Below, one piece after another: positions 50,455-59,800 of a stretch of 64,000 nt of DNA. A model generated the notes under the pieces. That model searched no databases and was not told where the DNA came from. It saw nothing but the letters and a program-made list of their open reading frames with translations. The position numbers and the translations under genes were made by a program. Within the stretch, counting starts at the first letter, position 1. Each line of letters opens with the position of its first letter. The stretch comes from Catellatospora bangladeshensis (GTDB lineage: Bacteria; Actinomycetota; Actinomycetes; Mycobacteriales; Micromonosporaceae): NCBI RefSeq assembly GCF_016862575.1, contig NZ_BONF01000025.1, positions 62,001 through 126,000 of the forward strand, in the 5' to 3' direction.

Positions 50455-51186
50455 TTACCGGCCCGCGTCCCGCACCTGGTGGGCGCGGCGGGCCCCGGCT
50501 GCGGTGAGCCAGGCGGCCACGTCGTCGGCACCGCTGCGGATCGCCGCGTCGAGCGGGGTGAGCTGGTCGTATCCGATCCAGTCGCGGTCGGCGCCGAGGT
50601 CGAGCAGGTACGCGGCCGTCGGCTGCGCGCCGCCGTGGCAGGCCAGCCAGAACGCGGCGGTGATCTCCTCGGCGCCGGGCGGCGGCACGGCGGTGCACTG
50701 CTGCCGGACGAGGTCGAGCATGCCGAGCCCGGCGGCCTGCCACAGGTTGGGCCGCGCGCCGCGTTCGACCAGGCGGCGGGCCGCCTGCCACTGGCCGAAG
50801 GCGACCGCGTCGGCCAGCGGGGTGCCGTTGCCGATGACGCCGCCGCCCGCCTCGATGTCGGCGCCCGCGTCCAGCAGCGCGTCGAGGACCGCGACGTCGT
50901 CGCAGCTGGCGGCCCAGTGCAGCGGCGTCTCGGCGTGCGCGCCGTGGAACGGGGCGCCGACGTCGGCACCGGCGGCGACCAGCACCGCGACGACGGCGGG
51001 GCCGTTCGGGAAGTGGCCGGGCCAGTCCGTGGCGACGTGCAGCAGGGTCCGGCTCGCGCCGTCGCCGACCCGAGCGCCGGCCAGCCACGGATCCGCGGCC
51101 AGCAGCCGGTCCAGGGTGTCCGTGTCACCGGCCTGAACGGCGCGCACCGCTGCGGCGGCCGGTCCACCGGGGTCGAGGTCCGTCAC
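50455..51186 (-). CDS. Ankyrin-repeat protein (243 aa)
   Basis: GTG 51186 chosen (VTDLDPGGPAAAAVRAVQAGD); GTG 51216 is an alternative. About five ankyrin repeats are visible: RTLLHVATDWPGHFPNGPAVVAVLVAAGADV, TPLHWAASCDDVAVLDALLDAGADIEAGGG, TPLADAVAFGQWQAARRLVERGA and LTPLDAAIRSGADDVAAWLTAAGA. Cytosolic interaction protein; partner unknown. Common in actinomycetes as a solitary gene. Confidence 0.88.
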   Translation of the reverse strand: MTDLDPGGPAAAAVRAVQAGDTDTLDRLLAADPWLAGARVGDGASRTLLHVATDWPGHFPNGPAVVAVLVAAGADVGAPFHGAHAETPLHWAASCDDVAVLDALLDAGADIEAGGGVIGNGTPLADAVAFGQWQAARRLVERGARPNLWQAAGLGMLDLVRQQCTAVPPPGAEEITAAFWLACHGGAQPTAAYLLDLGADRDWIGYDQLTPLDAAIRSGADDVAAWLTAAGARRAHQVRDAGR

Positions 51187-51250
51187 GTCGCCGAGCCTAA
51201 CCGCCCGGGGCGACACGGATCGGCGAACCGAGACCCGCCGCTGCCGCTGT

Positions 51251-51317
51251 GATGATCGCGGTTTCGTGTCACAAAGTGTGGCCAGAGCCCAGGTTTCGAC
51301 ACGAGAACGCGATCAAC
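51251..51317. repeat. Dispersed ~65-bp inverted-repeat element, copy 1
   Basis: Imperfect inverted repeat. The right arm (51294-51317) begins TTTCGACACGAGAACGCGAT and the left arm (51251-51275) is its degenerate complement. The central part GTGTGGCCAGAGCCCAGG resembles that of the copy at 63195-63260. It lies between the ankyrin start and the GH2 terminator. REP/MITE-like, no coding capacity. Confidence 0.6.
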
Positions 51318-51325
51318 CGAAAGGG

Positions 51326-51351
51326 GGTGACGGCGCGGCGGCACCGTCACC
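51326..51351 (-). terminator. Terminator of the GH2 gene
   Basis: The 8-bp stem GGTGACGG/CCGTCACC has a 10-nt loop and lies 9 bp after the GH2 stop. Confidence 0.6.
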
Positions 51352-51360
51352 TCCCGTTCG

Positions 51361-52125
51361 TCAGTGCTTGAAGAACTGCTGCGCGGGGCTGCCGTTGCAG
51401 TCCCAGAGTTGCAGGCGGGTGCCGTTGCCGTTGGAGCCGTTCGGCGAGTCCAGGCAGCGGCCCGACTGCGGGTTGCGCAGGGTGCCGTTGGCCTGCGGGA
51501 TCCACTGCTGGGCGCCGCCGCCGTTGCAGTCCCACAGCTGGAGCAGGGTGCCGTTGGCGGTGCCGTTGCCGGTGGCGTCGATGCAGCGGCCGAGGGTGCG
51601 CAGCGTGCTCCCCTCCCAGGTCCACTTCTGGTCCACCGCGTAGTACTGGCAGTCCCAGAGCTGGATCACGGCGCCGTTGCCGCCGGTGTCGTCGGCGGCG
51701 ACGTCGATGCACTTGCCGCCCGGTCCGATGATGTTGGTGGCCGCGGTCGCGCCGCCGCCGACCCGGAACACCTGGGCCGCGCTGTTGTTGCAGTCCCACA
51801 GCTGGAGCCGGGCGCCGTTGGCGGTGGAACCGCTGGGCGAGTCGACGCAGCGGCCGGACTGCGGGTTGAGCAGCGAGCCGTTCGGCTGCTGCACCCACTG
51901 CTGGGCGCCCCCACCGCTGCAGTCCCACAGCTGGAGCAGGGTGCCGTTGGCGGTGCCGTTGCCGGTCGCGTCCAGGCAGCGGCCGAGGGTGCGCAGCGTG
52001 CTGCCGTTCCAGGTCCAGCGCTGGTCCTTGGAGGCGGCCTGGCAGTCCCACAGCTGGACGGCGGAGCCGTTGCCACCGGTGTCGTCGGCGGCGACGTCGA
52101 CGCACTTGGCGCCGGGGCCGATGAT
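51361..52125 (-). repeat. Tandem duplication of lectin-coding segment
   Basis: Two ~372-bp lectin segments, about 51361-51732 and 51754-52125, repeat with 393-bp period (131 codons). Both begin IIGPGxKCxDVAADDTGGNG and remain very similar at nucleotide level. Confidence 0.75.
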
Positions 52126-54015
52126 GCGCGGGCCGGGCGCCGGGCCGGTGTTGAGCGCCTTGGACGCGGCGATGACCGACTGGTTGGCGGCCCGGACCCG
52201 GTTCAGGTCGAACTTGAGCACCTGCCGGTCGTACGTCCAGAAGCCGTTGACCTCGCCCTCGACGTCGAACGGCTGGGTGTAGACCAGGCCGGCCAGGCCG
52301 CGGGTGTTGACCAGGTTCGTCGCGGACGTGATCAGGTGCACGTACCGGTCGGTGATGGTGGTGGTGTTGGGGTGCATCTCGTACGCCCCGAAGCTGCCGT
52401 TCGGGCTGTACTCGTGGCCCGGCGTGCGCAGGCCCATGCCGCCGTACTCGCCGAGCACGGAGACACGGGTCGACGTCGGGACCGGCGAGTCCGGGCCGAC
52501 GTACATGTGCCAGTCCATGATGTCGCCGTTGCCGGGGTCGCCCTTGGACGCGCAGCAGTTGTAGCCGCTGTGCCCGTTGACCAGGCGGGTCGGGTCCTGG
52601 TTCTTGATGTTGGTGATGATGCGGCTGGTGTCGGCGAGGTTCCACTCGCCCCAGCCCTCGTTGAACGGCACGTACACCACCACGGCGGGTGAGGAGCGGT
52701 GCTCGTCGACGACCTCGCGCAGCTCGGACTCCCACTGCGCCTGCTGCGTGGCGTTGCCGGGGTCGCCCTTGCTCGGCATGTCCTGCCAGACCAGCAGCCC
52801 GAGGCGGTCGGCGTGGTAGAACCAGCGCTGCGGCTCGACCTTGATGTGCTTGCGGACCATGTTGAAGCCCAGGTCCTTGATCTTCTGCAGGTCGCCGGCG
52901 AGCGCCGCGTCGGTCGGCGCGGTGTACAGGCCGTCGGGCCAGAAGCCCTGGTCCAGGGTGCCGTTGTGCAGCACGAACTGGCCGTTGAGGGTGGGCACCA
53001 GGCGTCCGTTGACGACGGCCTTGCCGACCTCGCGCATGCCGAAGTAGTGCGTGGTCTGGTCGACGGTCGTGCCGGAGCTGTTACGCAGCGACAGGCGCAG
53101 GTTGTAGAGGAACGGGTCGTCCGGGGACCACCGCCGCGCGCTGGGCACGGGCACGGTGAACTCGGTGAAGCCGCCGGTGGCGGTGCCGACCACGGTGGTC
53201 CCGTTCAGGGCCTCGGCGTACACCGTGTGGCCGGTGACGGTGCCCCGGGTGAAGACCCGGATCCGCAGGGTGTTGTTGCTCAGGTTGGGGTAGAGGTCGG
53301 CGCTGTAGATCGACGCGGTGGGGGTCGGCTCCAGCCAGACGGTCTGCCAGATGCCCGAGGTGGGGATGTAGAAGATGCCGCCCGGGTTGCGGACCTGCTT
53401 GCCGCGCGCGGGGTTGGTGCCCTCGGCGCCGGAGTCGGTCGGGTCGAACACCCGCACGATCAGCTCGTTGGTTCCGCCGTTGAGCTGCGGCGTGATGTCG
53501 AACTCGAAGCGGTCGTAGCCGCCGGTGTGCGTGCCGACCTGGGTCCCGTTGACGTAGACCGTGGTACGCCAGTCGACGGCGCCGAAGTGCAGCTGCACCC
53601 GGCGGCCGGACCAGCCGGCGGGCACGGTGAAGGTGCGCCGGTAGGTCAGGTAGTAGCGGTTGTCGTTGGCGGGGCGCTTGATGCCCGACAGGGCCGACTC
53701 GACCGGGAACGGCACGTTGACCCGCTCGGGCAGGGTCTGGCCGAAGACCGGCGCGGTGTTGGCGGTGGACTGGCTCAGCTGCCACTCGCCGTTGAGGTTG
53801 AGCCAGTCGGGGCGGGTCATCTGCGGGCGCGGGTATTCCGGCAGCGGGGTGCCGTTGAGCGCCTGGCTGGTCCACGGTGTGGTCAGCGGGGACGGCTGGG
53901 CGGGGGCGGCGGCGGCCGGGGCGGCGCCGGCGGTGAGCCCGCCGAGAACGGTGAGGATGCCCAGCGCGCCGCTGAAGATGGCCTTCAGCGGGCGCCGTCG
54001 GGATGTGCGGTGCAT
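51361..54015 (-). CDS. Secreted GH2-family glycoside hydrolase with two ricin-B lectin domains (884 aa)
   Basis: ATG 54015 after GGGAG. Signal peptide to about residue 38 (APAAAA-P). GH2 sugar-binding (~60-220), Ig-like (~225-330) and TIM-barrel domains (~335-620) with catalytic acid/base in NEGWGE (Glu453) and nucleophile candidate in GEYGG (Glu523), consistent with beta-galactosidase/glucuronidase/mannosidase clan A. Two C-terminal ricin-B lectins are a recent tandem duplication (131-residue period). Substrate uncertain. The upstream region has an ATAACGTTAT palindrome. Confidence 0.93.
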   Translation of the reverse strand: MHRTSRRRPLKAIFSGALGILTVLGGLTAGAAPAAAAPAQPSPLTTPWTSQALNGTPLPEYPRPQMTRPDWLNLNGEWQLSQSTANTAPVFGQTLPERVNVPFPVESALSGIKRPANDNRYYLTYRRTFTVPAGWSGRRVQLHFGAVDWRTTVYVNGTQVGTHTGGYDRFEFDITPQLNGGTNELIVRVFDPTDSGAEGTNPARGKQVRNPGGIFYIPTSGIWQTVWLEPTPTASIYSADLYPNLSNNTLRIRVFTRGTVTGHTVYAEALNGTTVVGTATGGFTEFTVPVPSARRWSPDDPFLYNLRLSLRNSSGTTVDQTTHYFGMREVGKAVVNGRLVPTLNGQFVLHNGTLDQGFWPDGLYTAPTDAALAGDLQKIKDLGFNMVRKHIKVEPQRWFYHADRLGLLVWQDMPSKGDPGNATQQAQWESELREVVDEHRSSPAVVVYVPFNEGWGEWNLADTSRIITNIKNQDPTRLVNGHSGYNCCASKGDPGNGDIMDWHMYVGPDSPVPTSTRVSVLGEYGGMGLRTPGHEYSPNGSFGAYEMHPNTTTITDRYVHLITSATNLVNTRGLAGLVYTQPFDVEGEVNGFWTYDRQVLKFDLNRVRAANQSVIAASKALNTGPAPGPRIIGPGAKCVDVAADDTGGNGSAVQLWDCQAASKDQRWTWNGSTLRTLGRCLDATGNGTANGTLLQLWDCSGGGAQQWVQQPNGSLLNPQSGRCVDSPSGSTANGARLQLWDCNNSAAQVFRVGGGATAATNIIGPGGKCIDVAADDTGGNGAVIQLWDCQYYAVDQKWTWEGSTLRTLGRCIDATGNGTANGTLLQLWDCNGGGAQQWIPQANGTLRNPQSGRCLDSPNGSNGNGTRLQLWDCNGSPAQQFFKH

Positions 54016-54136
54016 GAGGACTCCCAGGATCGTTGCCGGTCCTGATGAGGCACGCCGAAACCTCATCCTGGCGGTGGGCGCGGCGGCGCGCCCGTCCGGT
54101 GGGACGCCCCGCCGCCGCTACGGAGCACGAAGCTCT

Positions 54137-54146
54137 ATAACGTTAT
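54137..54146 (-). promoter_or_regulatory. Palindrome ATAACGTTAT upstream of the GH2 gene
   Basis: A perfect 10-bp palindrome in an AT-rich patch, about 122 bp upstream of the GH2 start. It resembles a LacI/GntR half-site arrangement; candidate sugar-responsive operator. Confidence 0.35.
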
Positions 54147-54219
54147 TTGCAGCTAATTGATACCGGCACAGATACACGGATGTCAAGGTTTCGACATCAA
54201 CCGGAAACGAGCCGGCGGC

Positions 54220-56094
54220 TCACTCCGTGCTGATCACCACGATGCTGTCGGCCACGTCCAGGCACACCGGCTGCGACTTGCGCGGGTTCAGCACCACGCC
54301 GTACGCGGGCGACACGTCCGCCTCGGCGTGGCTGCGGTAGCCGATCGCCGACTCGCCCCGCCGCCGCGCCGACTCCACCACCGTGGCGAAGGTGACCTCG
54401 GCGCCCGGCTGCACGTAGTCGCCGGCGGGCTTGAGGTGGATCTCCGCGCCGGACGCCTCGAACAGGTCCGCGAACACCTCGTACAGGTGCCGGTTCTCGG
54501 CCAGCTGGGTCATCAGCAGGCTGATCAGCCGCGCGGACACCACGAAGTCGTCGGCCTTGGTGACCTGGGCGACCTCCCGGTTGCTGTCGTCGTTCATCTC
54601 CGTGACGATCGAGTACGGCTCGCCGAGGTTGACCTCGATGTCGCGCAGGTGCAGCAGGGTGACCAGGGTCCGGTCGTCGGCGTGGTCCGGCTCGGCCGCG
54701 TCGTCGGACAGCACGATGATGTGCTGGTATCCGCCCAGGTCCAGCGACTCCAGGTCGCGGCGGCTGGTCGGCTGGCAGCGCTTGTAGCCGACGGTGAGGT
54801 TGCCCCGCTCGGCGGCCAGCGCCTCCTCCGGCTCGCGCGGCGCGGCGACGTCCAGCTCGGAGCCCGGCTCGGCGAAGCGGTCGAGCAGGTCGAGCACCCG
54901 GTCGGCGCGGGAGTTCCAGCCGACCACCAGGGTCCGGTCGGGCACCTGCTTGGTGTCCGGCGTGACCACGATCGCCGTGGCGTCGATCCGGGGCGGTGTC
55001 GCGGCGAGCTCGATCAGCAGGTCGTCCTCGGCCACCAGGATGATCTCGTCGGAGGCGTCGAGCACGGTCTCCATCGGCGGGTTCACGGCGATGGTGCCGT
55101 CGGCGCGGCGCAGCCCGATCGGCGCGCCCGCCTCGAACGCGCCCAGCACGTCGCCGTACGCACGCCCGGCCAGGGACGGCTCGGTGCGCAGGTAGATCTC
55201 GTTGCCGGCGAAGTCGAGCAGGTCGGTGCAGACGGTCGACAGGCCGGACTGGCGGTGGGACTGGACCACCATGCGCACCGCGATGTCGTCGGCGTCGATG
55301 ACCAGCGCGTGCCGCCCGGCGGCGAGCTTGGCGGCGGCGACGTTGGCCGACTCCTGCACCGCGGCGACCACGTGCGGGCGCACGGCGGGCCAGGGCCGGT
55401 TGTTGAGCAGCAGCAGCACCTTGATGACGTCGATGTCGGGGTCGTCGCCGGTGGGCGACAGCACCATCACCGCGCGCGCGGTGTCCAGGCTCACCAGGTC
55501 CAGGTCGGCCCGCTTGAGCGGGCTGCCGGAGCGGCACACCACGCGGGTACGGCCGGTGTCGCCGACCCGGTTGCGGATCTGGTCCTCCATATCGATCTTG
55601 TCGCGGTCGGCGAGGATGACCACGCTCGTCCGCGTGTTGCCCCGGTTGGCCGCGGCGAGCTCCGCCACCACCGTGAAGACCTGATCAGACCAGCCCAGCA
55701 CCACGATGTGGCCCTGGGTGATCACCGGCGAGCGGCCCTTGCGCAGGTTGGTGATCGCGTCGTTGAGGCCCGTGGTCAGCACGCCGATGAGCGAGCTGAC
55801 GATGAAGATGCCGCCGATGGTGACGACGAGCATCAGGCCGAGGTACACCGGGCTGCCGATGTCGCCGCCCATGGTGCCCGGGTCGAGGGTGCGCATCACG
55901 CTGTCCCACAGCACGGACGCCCAGCCGCCGCGCTCGCCGGTCTCCTTCGCGGCGAACAGCGCCGACAGTCCCGTCACGACCGTGATCAGGGCCAGCGAGG
56001 CCAGCCCCAGCCAGCCGATCAGGGCAGGGGTGCCCCGGTCCATCGTGCCGTCGAACCAGACGCGCACGCGTCGCCGCAGTCCCAGCCGCACCAC
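54220..56094 (-). CDS. CASTOR/POLLUX-type ion channel / TrkA-N domain protein (624 aa)
   Basis: GTG 56094 with GAGAGGAA upstream. The N-terminus has two transmembrane helices around a re-entrant pore segment (SVLWDSVMRTLDPGTMGGD). RCK/TrkA-N-like NAD-binding domains follow (GHIVVLGWSDQVFTVV, RTLVVGWNSRADRVLDLL), paired as in DMI1/CASTOR/POLLUX channels. Bacterial members probably gate K+ or Ca2+ in response to nucleotide. It is monocistronic with a long divergent upstream region. Confidence 0.85.
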   Translation of the reverse strand: MVRLGLRRRVRVWFDGTMDRGTPALIGWLGLASLALITVVTGLSALFAAKETGERGGWASVLWDSVMRTLDPGTMGGDIGSPVYLGLMLVVTIGGIFIVSSLIGVLTTGLNDAITNLRKGRSPVITQGHIVVLGWSDQVFTVVAELAAANRGNTRTSVVILADRDKIDMEDQIRNRVGDTGRTRVVCRSGSPLKRADLDLVSLDTARAVMVLSPTGDDPDIDVIKVLLLLNNRPWPAVRPHVVAAVQESANVAAAKLAAGRHALVIDADDIAVRMVVQSHRQSGLSTVCTDLLDFAGNEIYLRTEPSLAGRAYGDVLGAFEAGAPIGLRRADGTIAVNPPMETVLDASDEIILVAEDDLLIELAATPPRIDATAIVVTPDTKQVPDRTLVVGWNSRADRVLDLLDRFAEPGSELDVAAPREPEEALAAERGNLTVGYKRCQPTSRRDLESLDLGGYQHIIVLSDDAAEPDHADDRTLVTLLHLRDIEVNLGEPYSIVTEMNDDSNREVAQVTKADDFVVSARLISLLMTQLAENRHLYEVFADLFEASGAEIHLKPAGDYVQPGAEVTFATVVESARRRGESAIGYRSHAEADVSPAYGVVLNPRKSQPVCLDVADSIVVISTE

Positions 56095-56507
56095 TGAGGT
56101 TCCTCTCCACCGCCGCCCGCCACCGGATGACGACCGGTGGTCCACTTTGCAGAGACATCCTAGGAACCGCGGCCGTCCAACCCGAGCGCGGTGTCCCGCT
56201 TTCACGGATGTGAACGCACACATTGGACCAGGGTCGCGACCGAAACATTTTCCGGGGATCAACATGGCCGCGACCAGCAGTCATTACGCTGCGCGCTGCG
56301 GCCTGCCGTTGACGGGATCGTATCGACCGTGTTTCATGATGGAACCGAACGATGAGATCGCTAACATGGCGGCCACCGGTCGGCGCCGGCACGCTTTCAC
56401 CGCAGGACGAGCGGTGCCGGCCGTCCCACCCGGTTCCGGGCGTAACCCTACGACGCCCGCGGACCACCGCACCGGCTTGCCATCGCCCTCATCCTCCCGG
56501 AGGAGCC
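56095..56507. other. Long intergenic region with a LacI-like dyad
   Basis: About 410 bp without genes. It contains CCGAAACATTTTCCGG (56240-56255), an imperfect dyad like GAAA..TTTC operators of LacI-type sugar repressors, upstream of the arabinan (GH43) genes. The AT-richer stretch 56280-56370 may hold promoters for either direction. Confidence 0.35.
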
Positions 56508-56600
56508 ATGCACGACCGACTGCGCGCCGTCCTGCGCGCCGCCAGCCGCCCGACCCCGCACGGCGTCGCCCGCGGCCAGGGCCTGTCCGTCCCAGCCTGA
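56508..56600 (+). CDS. 30-aa small ORF upstream of the GH43 operon
   Basis: A strong GGAGGAGCC ribosome site directly precedes the ATG. It encodes MHDRLRAVLRAASRPTPHG and a short tail, Arg-rich with no signal peptide. The position (220 bp upstream of the GH43-like gene) and strong RBS suggest a leader peptide or a translated small protein. The sequence shows no attenuator structure clearly. Reality uncertain. Confidence 0.4.
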   Translation: MHDRLRAVLRAASRPTPHGVARGQGLSVPA

Positions 56601-56820
56601 TCTCGCCCCGCAGACCGGGGCCGGCCGCCTCCCTACCGGCCGACCGATCACGCGGTCTCTTCACCATCACCGGTCCGCACGCCGCGCCACCGCGCCGGCC
56701 CGCGGCCGATGACCCGTGCCCGCGTCCCGACCACCCGCACCCCGGAACCCTCGCACCACCCCGCCCTGCCCTGAACCGGACACCCGGGGCAGCGCGGCCT
56801 CACCTCGGAGGTACAACACC

Positions 56821-58224
56821 ATGACCACCAGACGTGAACTGCTCACCGGCCTGCTCTCGGCCGCCACCGTCGGCGCGGCCGGCGGCCTGACCCTCGCCGC
56901 GGCCGGTTCGCCCGCCGCTGCGGCGGGGCCGTTCGGCGGCTACGTGATGGGCTACTTCACCGAGTCGCCCAACCGCCTGGCCAACAACTACGGCCTGCAC
57001 CTGGCCGTCAGCACCGACGGGCTCAACTGGACCCCGCTCAACCAGAACAACCCCGTGGTCACCCCGACCGCGGGCACCGGCGGCCTGCGCGACCCGTTCA
57101 TCCTGCGCAAGCAGGACGACACCTTCGCCGTCGTGGCCACCGACCTCAACGGCACCGACTTCACCCAGCCCAACCAGTACATCCACGTCTGGGACTCGGT
57201 GGACCTGCGCAGCTTCACCGGCTACCGCCGGGTGCGGATGCACACCATGAACACCCACACCTGGGCGCCCGAGGCGTTCTGGGACGCCTCCCGCGGCCAG
57301 TACGGGATCATCTACTCCGCCCACAACGGCACCCGCGACGTGTTCATGGTCAACTACACCACCGACTTCGTCACGGTCAGCGCGCCGCAGGTGTTCTTCG
57401 ACCCCGGCTTCAACGTGCTCGACGCCACCATGCACCTGGGCGGCGGCACGAACTACCTGTACTACAAGAACCTGAGCAACGGCCGCCTCTACGGCGCCCG
57501 CTCATCCAGCCTCAACCCGGGCAGCTTCAACAGCGGCACCTACACCGCCGGGGTGGTCAACGGCGGCATCGAGGCGCCGATCGTGGTCAAGGCGTACGAC
57601 CGCAACGAGTGGTGGCTGTGGGGCGACTCGTTCAGCCCGGTCAACGGCGAGTTCTACGTCTGGCGCAGCGGGAACGTGAACACCGACAGCTGGTCGGCGC
57701 TGACCAAGGCGCAGTACACCCAGCCGCTCAACGCCAAGCACGCCACCATCGCGCCGATCACGGCCACCGAGCGGACGAACCTGCTCAGCCGCTGGGGCGC
57801 CCCCACCTGGAACCGGATCAAGTCGTACAACTACCCCGACCACCTGATCCGGCACTCGAGCAACGCCGGGCGCATCGACCCGTACCCGTTCGACCCGTAC
57901 GCCGACGCGCAGTGGCGGCTGCGGCCGGGCCTGGCCGACTCCGCCGGGGTGTCGTTCGAGTCGGTCAACTTCCCCGGCCGCTACCTGCGGCACAGCAACT
58001 ACGTCATCGGCCTGGCGGCCAACGACGGCAGCGCCCTGTTCGCCGGGGACGCCACGTTCCACCGCACCGCGGGGCTGGCCGACGCCAACTGGACGTCGTG
58101 GCGCTCGCACAACTTCCCCACCCGCTACCTGCGCCACGCCGGCTTCGTGCTGCGCATCGACGTGCTCAGCTCCTCGTCGCCCGCGAGCGACAGGGCCGAC
58201 GCCACCTTCCAGATCGGCTACTGA
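56821..58224 (+). CDS. Tat-exported GH43-like arabinanase/arabinofuranosidase with AbfB (CBM42-like) domain
   Basis: ATG with GGAGG. The signal has a twin arginine (TTRRELLTGLL) and ends AAAA-GP. GH43-like five-blade propeller (residues ~35-320): GLRDPFIL carries the expected Asp, and TWAPEAFWD the expected Glu motif. The C-terminal AbfB domain (~325-467; SFESVNFPGRYLRHSNYVI, SWRSHNFPTRYLRHAGF) binds arabinose side chains. It acts on arabinan or arabinoxylan outside the cell. The next GH43 gene starts 26 bp downstream, so they form an operon. Confidence 0.88.
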   Translation: MTTRRELLTGLLSAATVGAAGGLTLAAAGSPAAAAGPFGGYVMGYFTESPNRLANNYGLHLAVSTDGLNWTPLNQNNPVVTPTAGTGGLRDPFILRKQDDTFAVVATDLNGTDFTQPNQYIHVWDSVDLRSFTGYRRVRMHTMNTHTWAPEAFWDASRGQYGIIYSAHNGTRDVFMVNYTTDFVTVSAPQVFFDPGFNVLDATMHLGGGTNYLYYKNLSNGRLYGARSSSLNPGSFNSGTYTAGVVNGGIEAPIVVKAYDRNEWWLWGDSFSPVNGEFYVWRSGNVNTDSWSALTKAQYTQPLNAKHATIAPITATERTNLLSRWGAPTWNRIKSYNYPDHLIRHSSNAGRIDPYPFDPYADAQWRLRPGLADSAGVSFESVNFPGRYLRHSNYVIGLAANDGSALFAGDATFHRTAGLADANWTSWRSHNFPTRYLRHAGFVLRIDVLSSSSPASDRADATFQIGY

Positions 58225-58250
58225 GCCCGCCTTCACCCCGAGGAGCACAC

Positions 58251-59711
58251 ATGTCCGCACTCCGTACCCGGCTGCGCCGCGCGCTCTCGCTCGCCGCGGC
58301 CACGATCCTCGGCTTCTCCCTCGCCGTGGTGATCAGCCCCGAGCGCGCGCTGGCCGCGCCCGGCCCGTCGTTCACCAACCCGGCCGTCGACGTTCCCAAC
58401 AGCGCCGACCCGACGCTGACCTACTACAACGGTTACTACTACTACGTCGCCACGACCTGGTCCTCCGACGTGGTCATGCGCCGCTCGCAGACCATCTCGG
58501 GGCTGCGCGGCGCCGCCGAGCAGGTGGTGGTGCGCACCGGCGGCAACACCATGTGGGCACCGCACCTCGAAATGATCAACAACCGGTGGTATCTGTACTA
58601 CTCCGTCGAGCAGTCCGGCGGCGCGCGGCGCACCCACGTCGCCGAGAGCGCGGGCACCGATCCGCTCGGCCCGTACACCATCCGGGGCATCCTGAACCTG
58701 ATGCCCAACAACGGCTGGGCCATCGACGCGGCGATCCTGAAACTCAACGGCGCGAACTACGTGATGTTCTCGGCGTTCCACCCCAGCGACAACCTTCAGT
58801 CGCTGTACATCTCCCCGCTGACCAACCCGTGGACGGCGGGTGCGTACGGCACCCGGATCTCCGCTCCGACCCTGTCCTGGGAGACCCAGAACGGCGCGGT
58901 AAACGAGGGCGCGTTCGCGCTGCAGCGCAACGGCCGCACCTTCATCACGTACTCGGCCAGCCACTGCAACGGACCCAACTACAAGATCGGCATGCTGGAG
59001 TACACCGGCAGCAACCCGCTGTCGGCGAGCTCGTGGACGAAGTCCGCCAGCCCGATCTTCCAGCGCAGCGACGCCAACGGCGTCTATGGCCCCGGGCACC
59101 ACTCCTTCTTCACCTCGCCCGACGGCACCGAGACCTGGATCGCGTACCACGCGAACTCGTCGTCCAGCCAGGGCTGCGGCACCACCCGCACCACCCGGGT
59201 GCAGAAGATCTCGTGGAACTCCAACGGCACCCCGAACCTCGGCACGCCGGTGTCGCTGTCCACGGTGCTGCCCGGCCCGTCCGGCGAGCCCAACGCCACC
59301 CCCATGGAGATCCGCAACCGGCACAGCAACCTCTGCCTCGACGACTACAACTTCGTGACGACCCCGGGCGCCGAGGTCCGGCAGTGGACCTGCAGCACTG
59401 CCGCGGTCCAGGACTGGTATCTCACCCCGCTCGCCGACGGCTGGTACCAGATCAGCAACCGGCACAGCGGGCTCTGCCTGGACAACAAGGACTTCGCCAC
59501 CGCGCCCGGCTCGGTGGTGCAGCAGTGGACCTGCAACGGCCTGGCCGTGCAGCAGTGGCGCATCACATCCGTGGGCAGCGGCTACTCGACGCTGACCAAC
59601 CGGCACAGCGGCCTGTGCCTGGACGACTACAACTGGGGCACCTCCCCCGGCGCCGAGGTGCGCCAGTGGACCTGCCTGAACAACAACGCCCAGCACTGGC
59701 GTATCGCCTGA
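58251..59711 (+). CDS. Secreted GH43 glycoside hydrolase with ricin-B lectin domain (486 aa)
   Basis: ATG after CGAGGAG. Sec signal to residue ~34 (ERALA-AP). GH43 propeller ~36-345 with the N-terminal catalytic Asp in NSADPTLTYYNG, a stabilising Asp in WAIDAAIL and an acid Glu in NEGAFAL, as in alpha-L-arabinofuranosidase / endo-arabinanase. The ricin-B lectin (~355-486) has three repeats of NRHSxLCLDxxxxxxxPGxxVxQWTC. Second gene of the arabinan operon, followed by a strong terminator. Confidence 0.92.
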   Translation: MSALRTRLRRALSLAAATILGFSLAVVISPERALAAPGPSFTNPAVDVPNSADPTLTYYNGYYYYVATTWSSDVVMRRSQTISGLRGAAEQVVVRTGGNTMWAPHLEMINNRWYLYYSVEQSGGARRTHVAESAGTDPLGPYTIRGILNLMPNNGWAIDAAILKLNGANYVMFSAFHPSDNLQSLYISPLTNPWTAGAYGTRISAPTLSWETQNGAVNEGAFALQRNGRTFITYSASHCNGPNYKIGMLEYTGSNPLSASSWTKSASPIFQRSDANGVYGPGHHSFFTSPDGTETWIAYHANSSSSQGCGTTRTTRVQKISWNSNGTPNLGTPVSLSTVLPGPSGEPNATPMEIRNRHSNLCLDDYNFVTTPGAEVRQWTCSTAAVQDWYLTPLADGWYQISNRHSGLCLDNKDFATAPGSVVQQWTCNGLAVQQWRITSVGSGYSTLTNRHSGLCLDDYNWGTSPGAEVRQWTCLNNNAQHWRIA

Positions 59712-59714
59712 ACC

Positions 59715-59751
59715 GCGGCCGGCCCGCTCCCTACCCGGGCGGGCCGGCCGC
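59715..59751 (+). terminator. Terminator of the GH43 operon
   Basis: A perfect 13-bp stem GCGGCCGGCCCGC/GCGGGCCGGCCGC with an 11-nt loop, 4 bp after the stop. Confidence 0.88.
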
Positions 59752-59800
59752 TCGGCCTTGCCGACCAGTGCGATGCTTCCCCTATCCAATGGGGAGGGTC

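Noticed and set aside
54220..56094. TrkA-only potassium uptake regulator
   Set aside because: The N-terminal transmembrane helices and pore-like segment with two NAD-binding modules fit CASTOR/POLLUX channels better than soluble TrkA.
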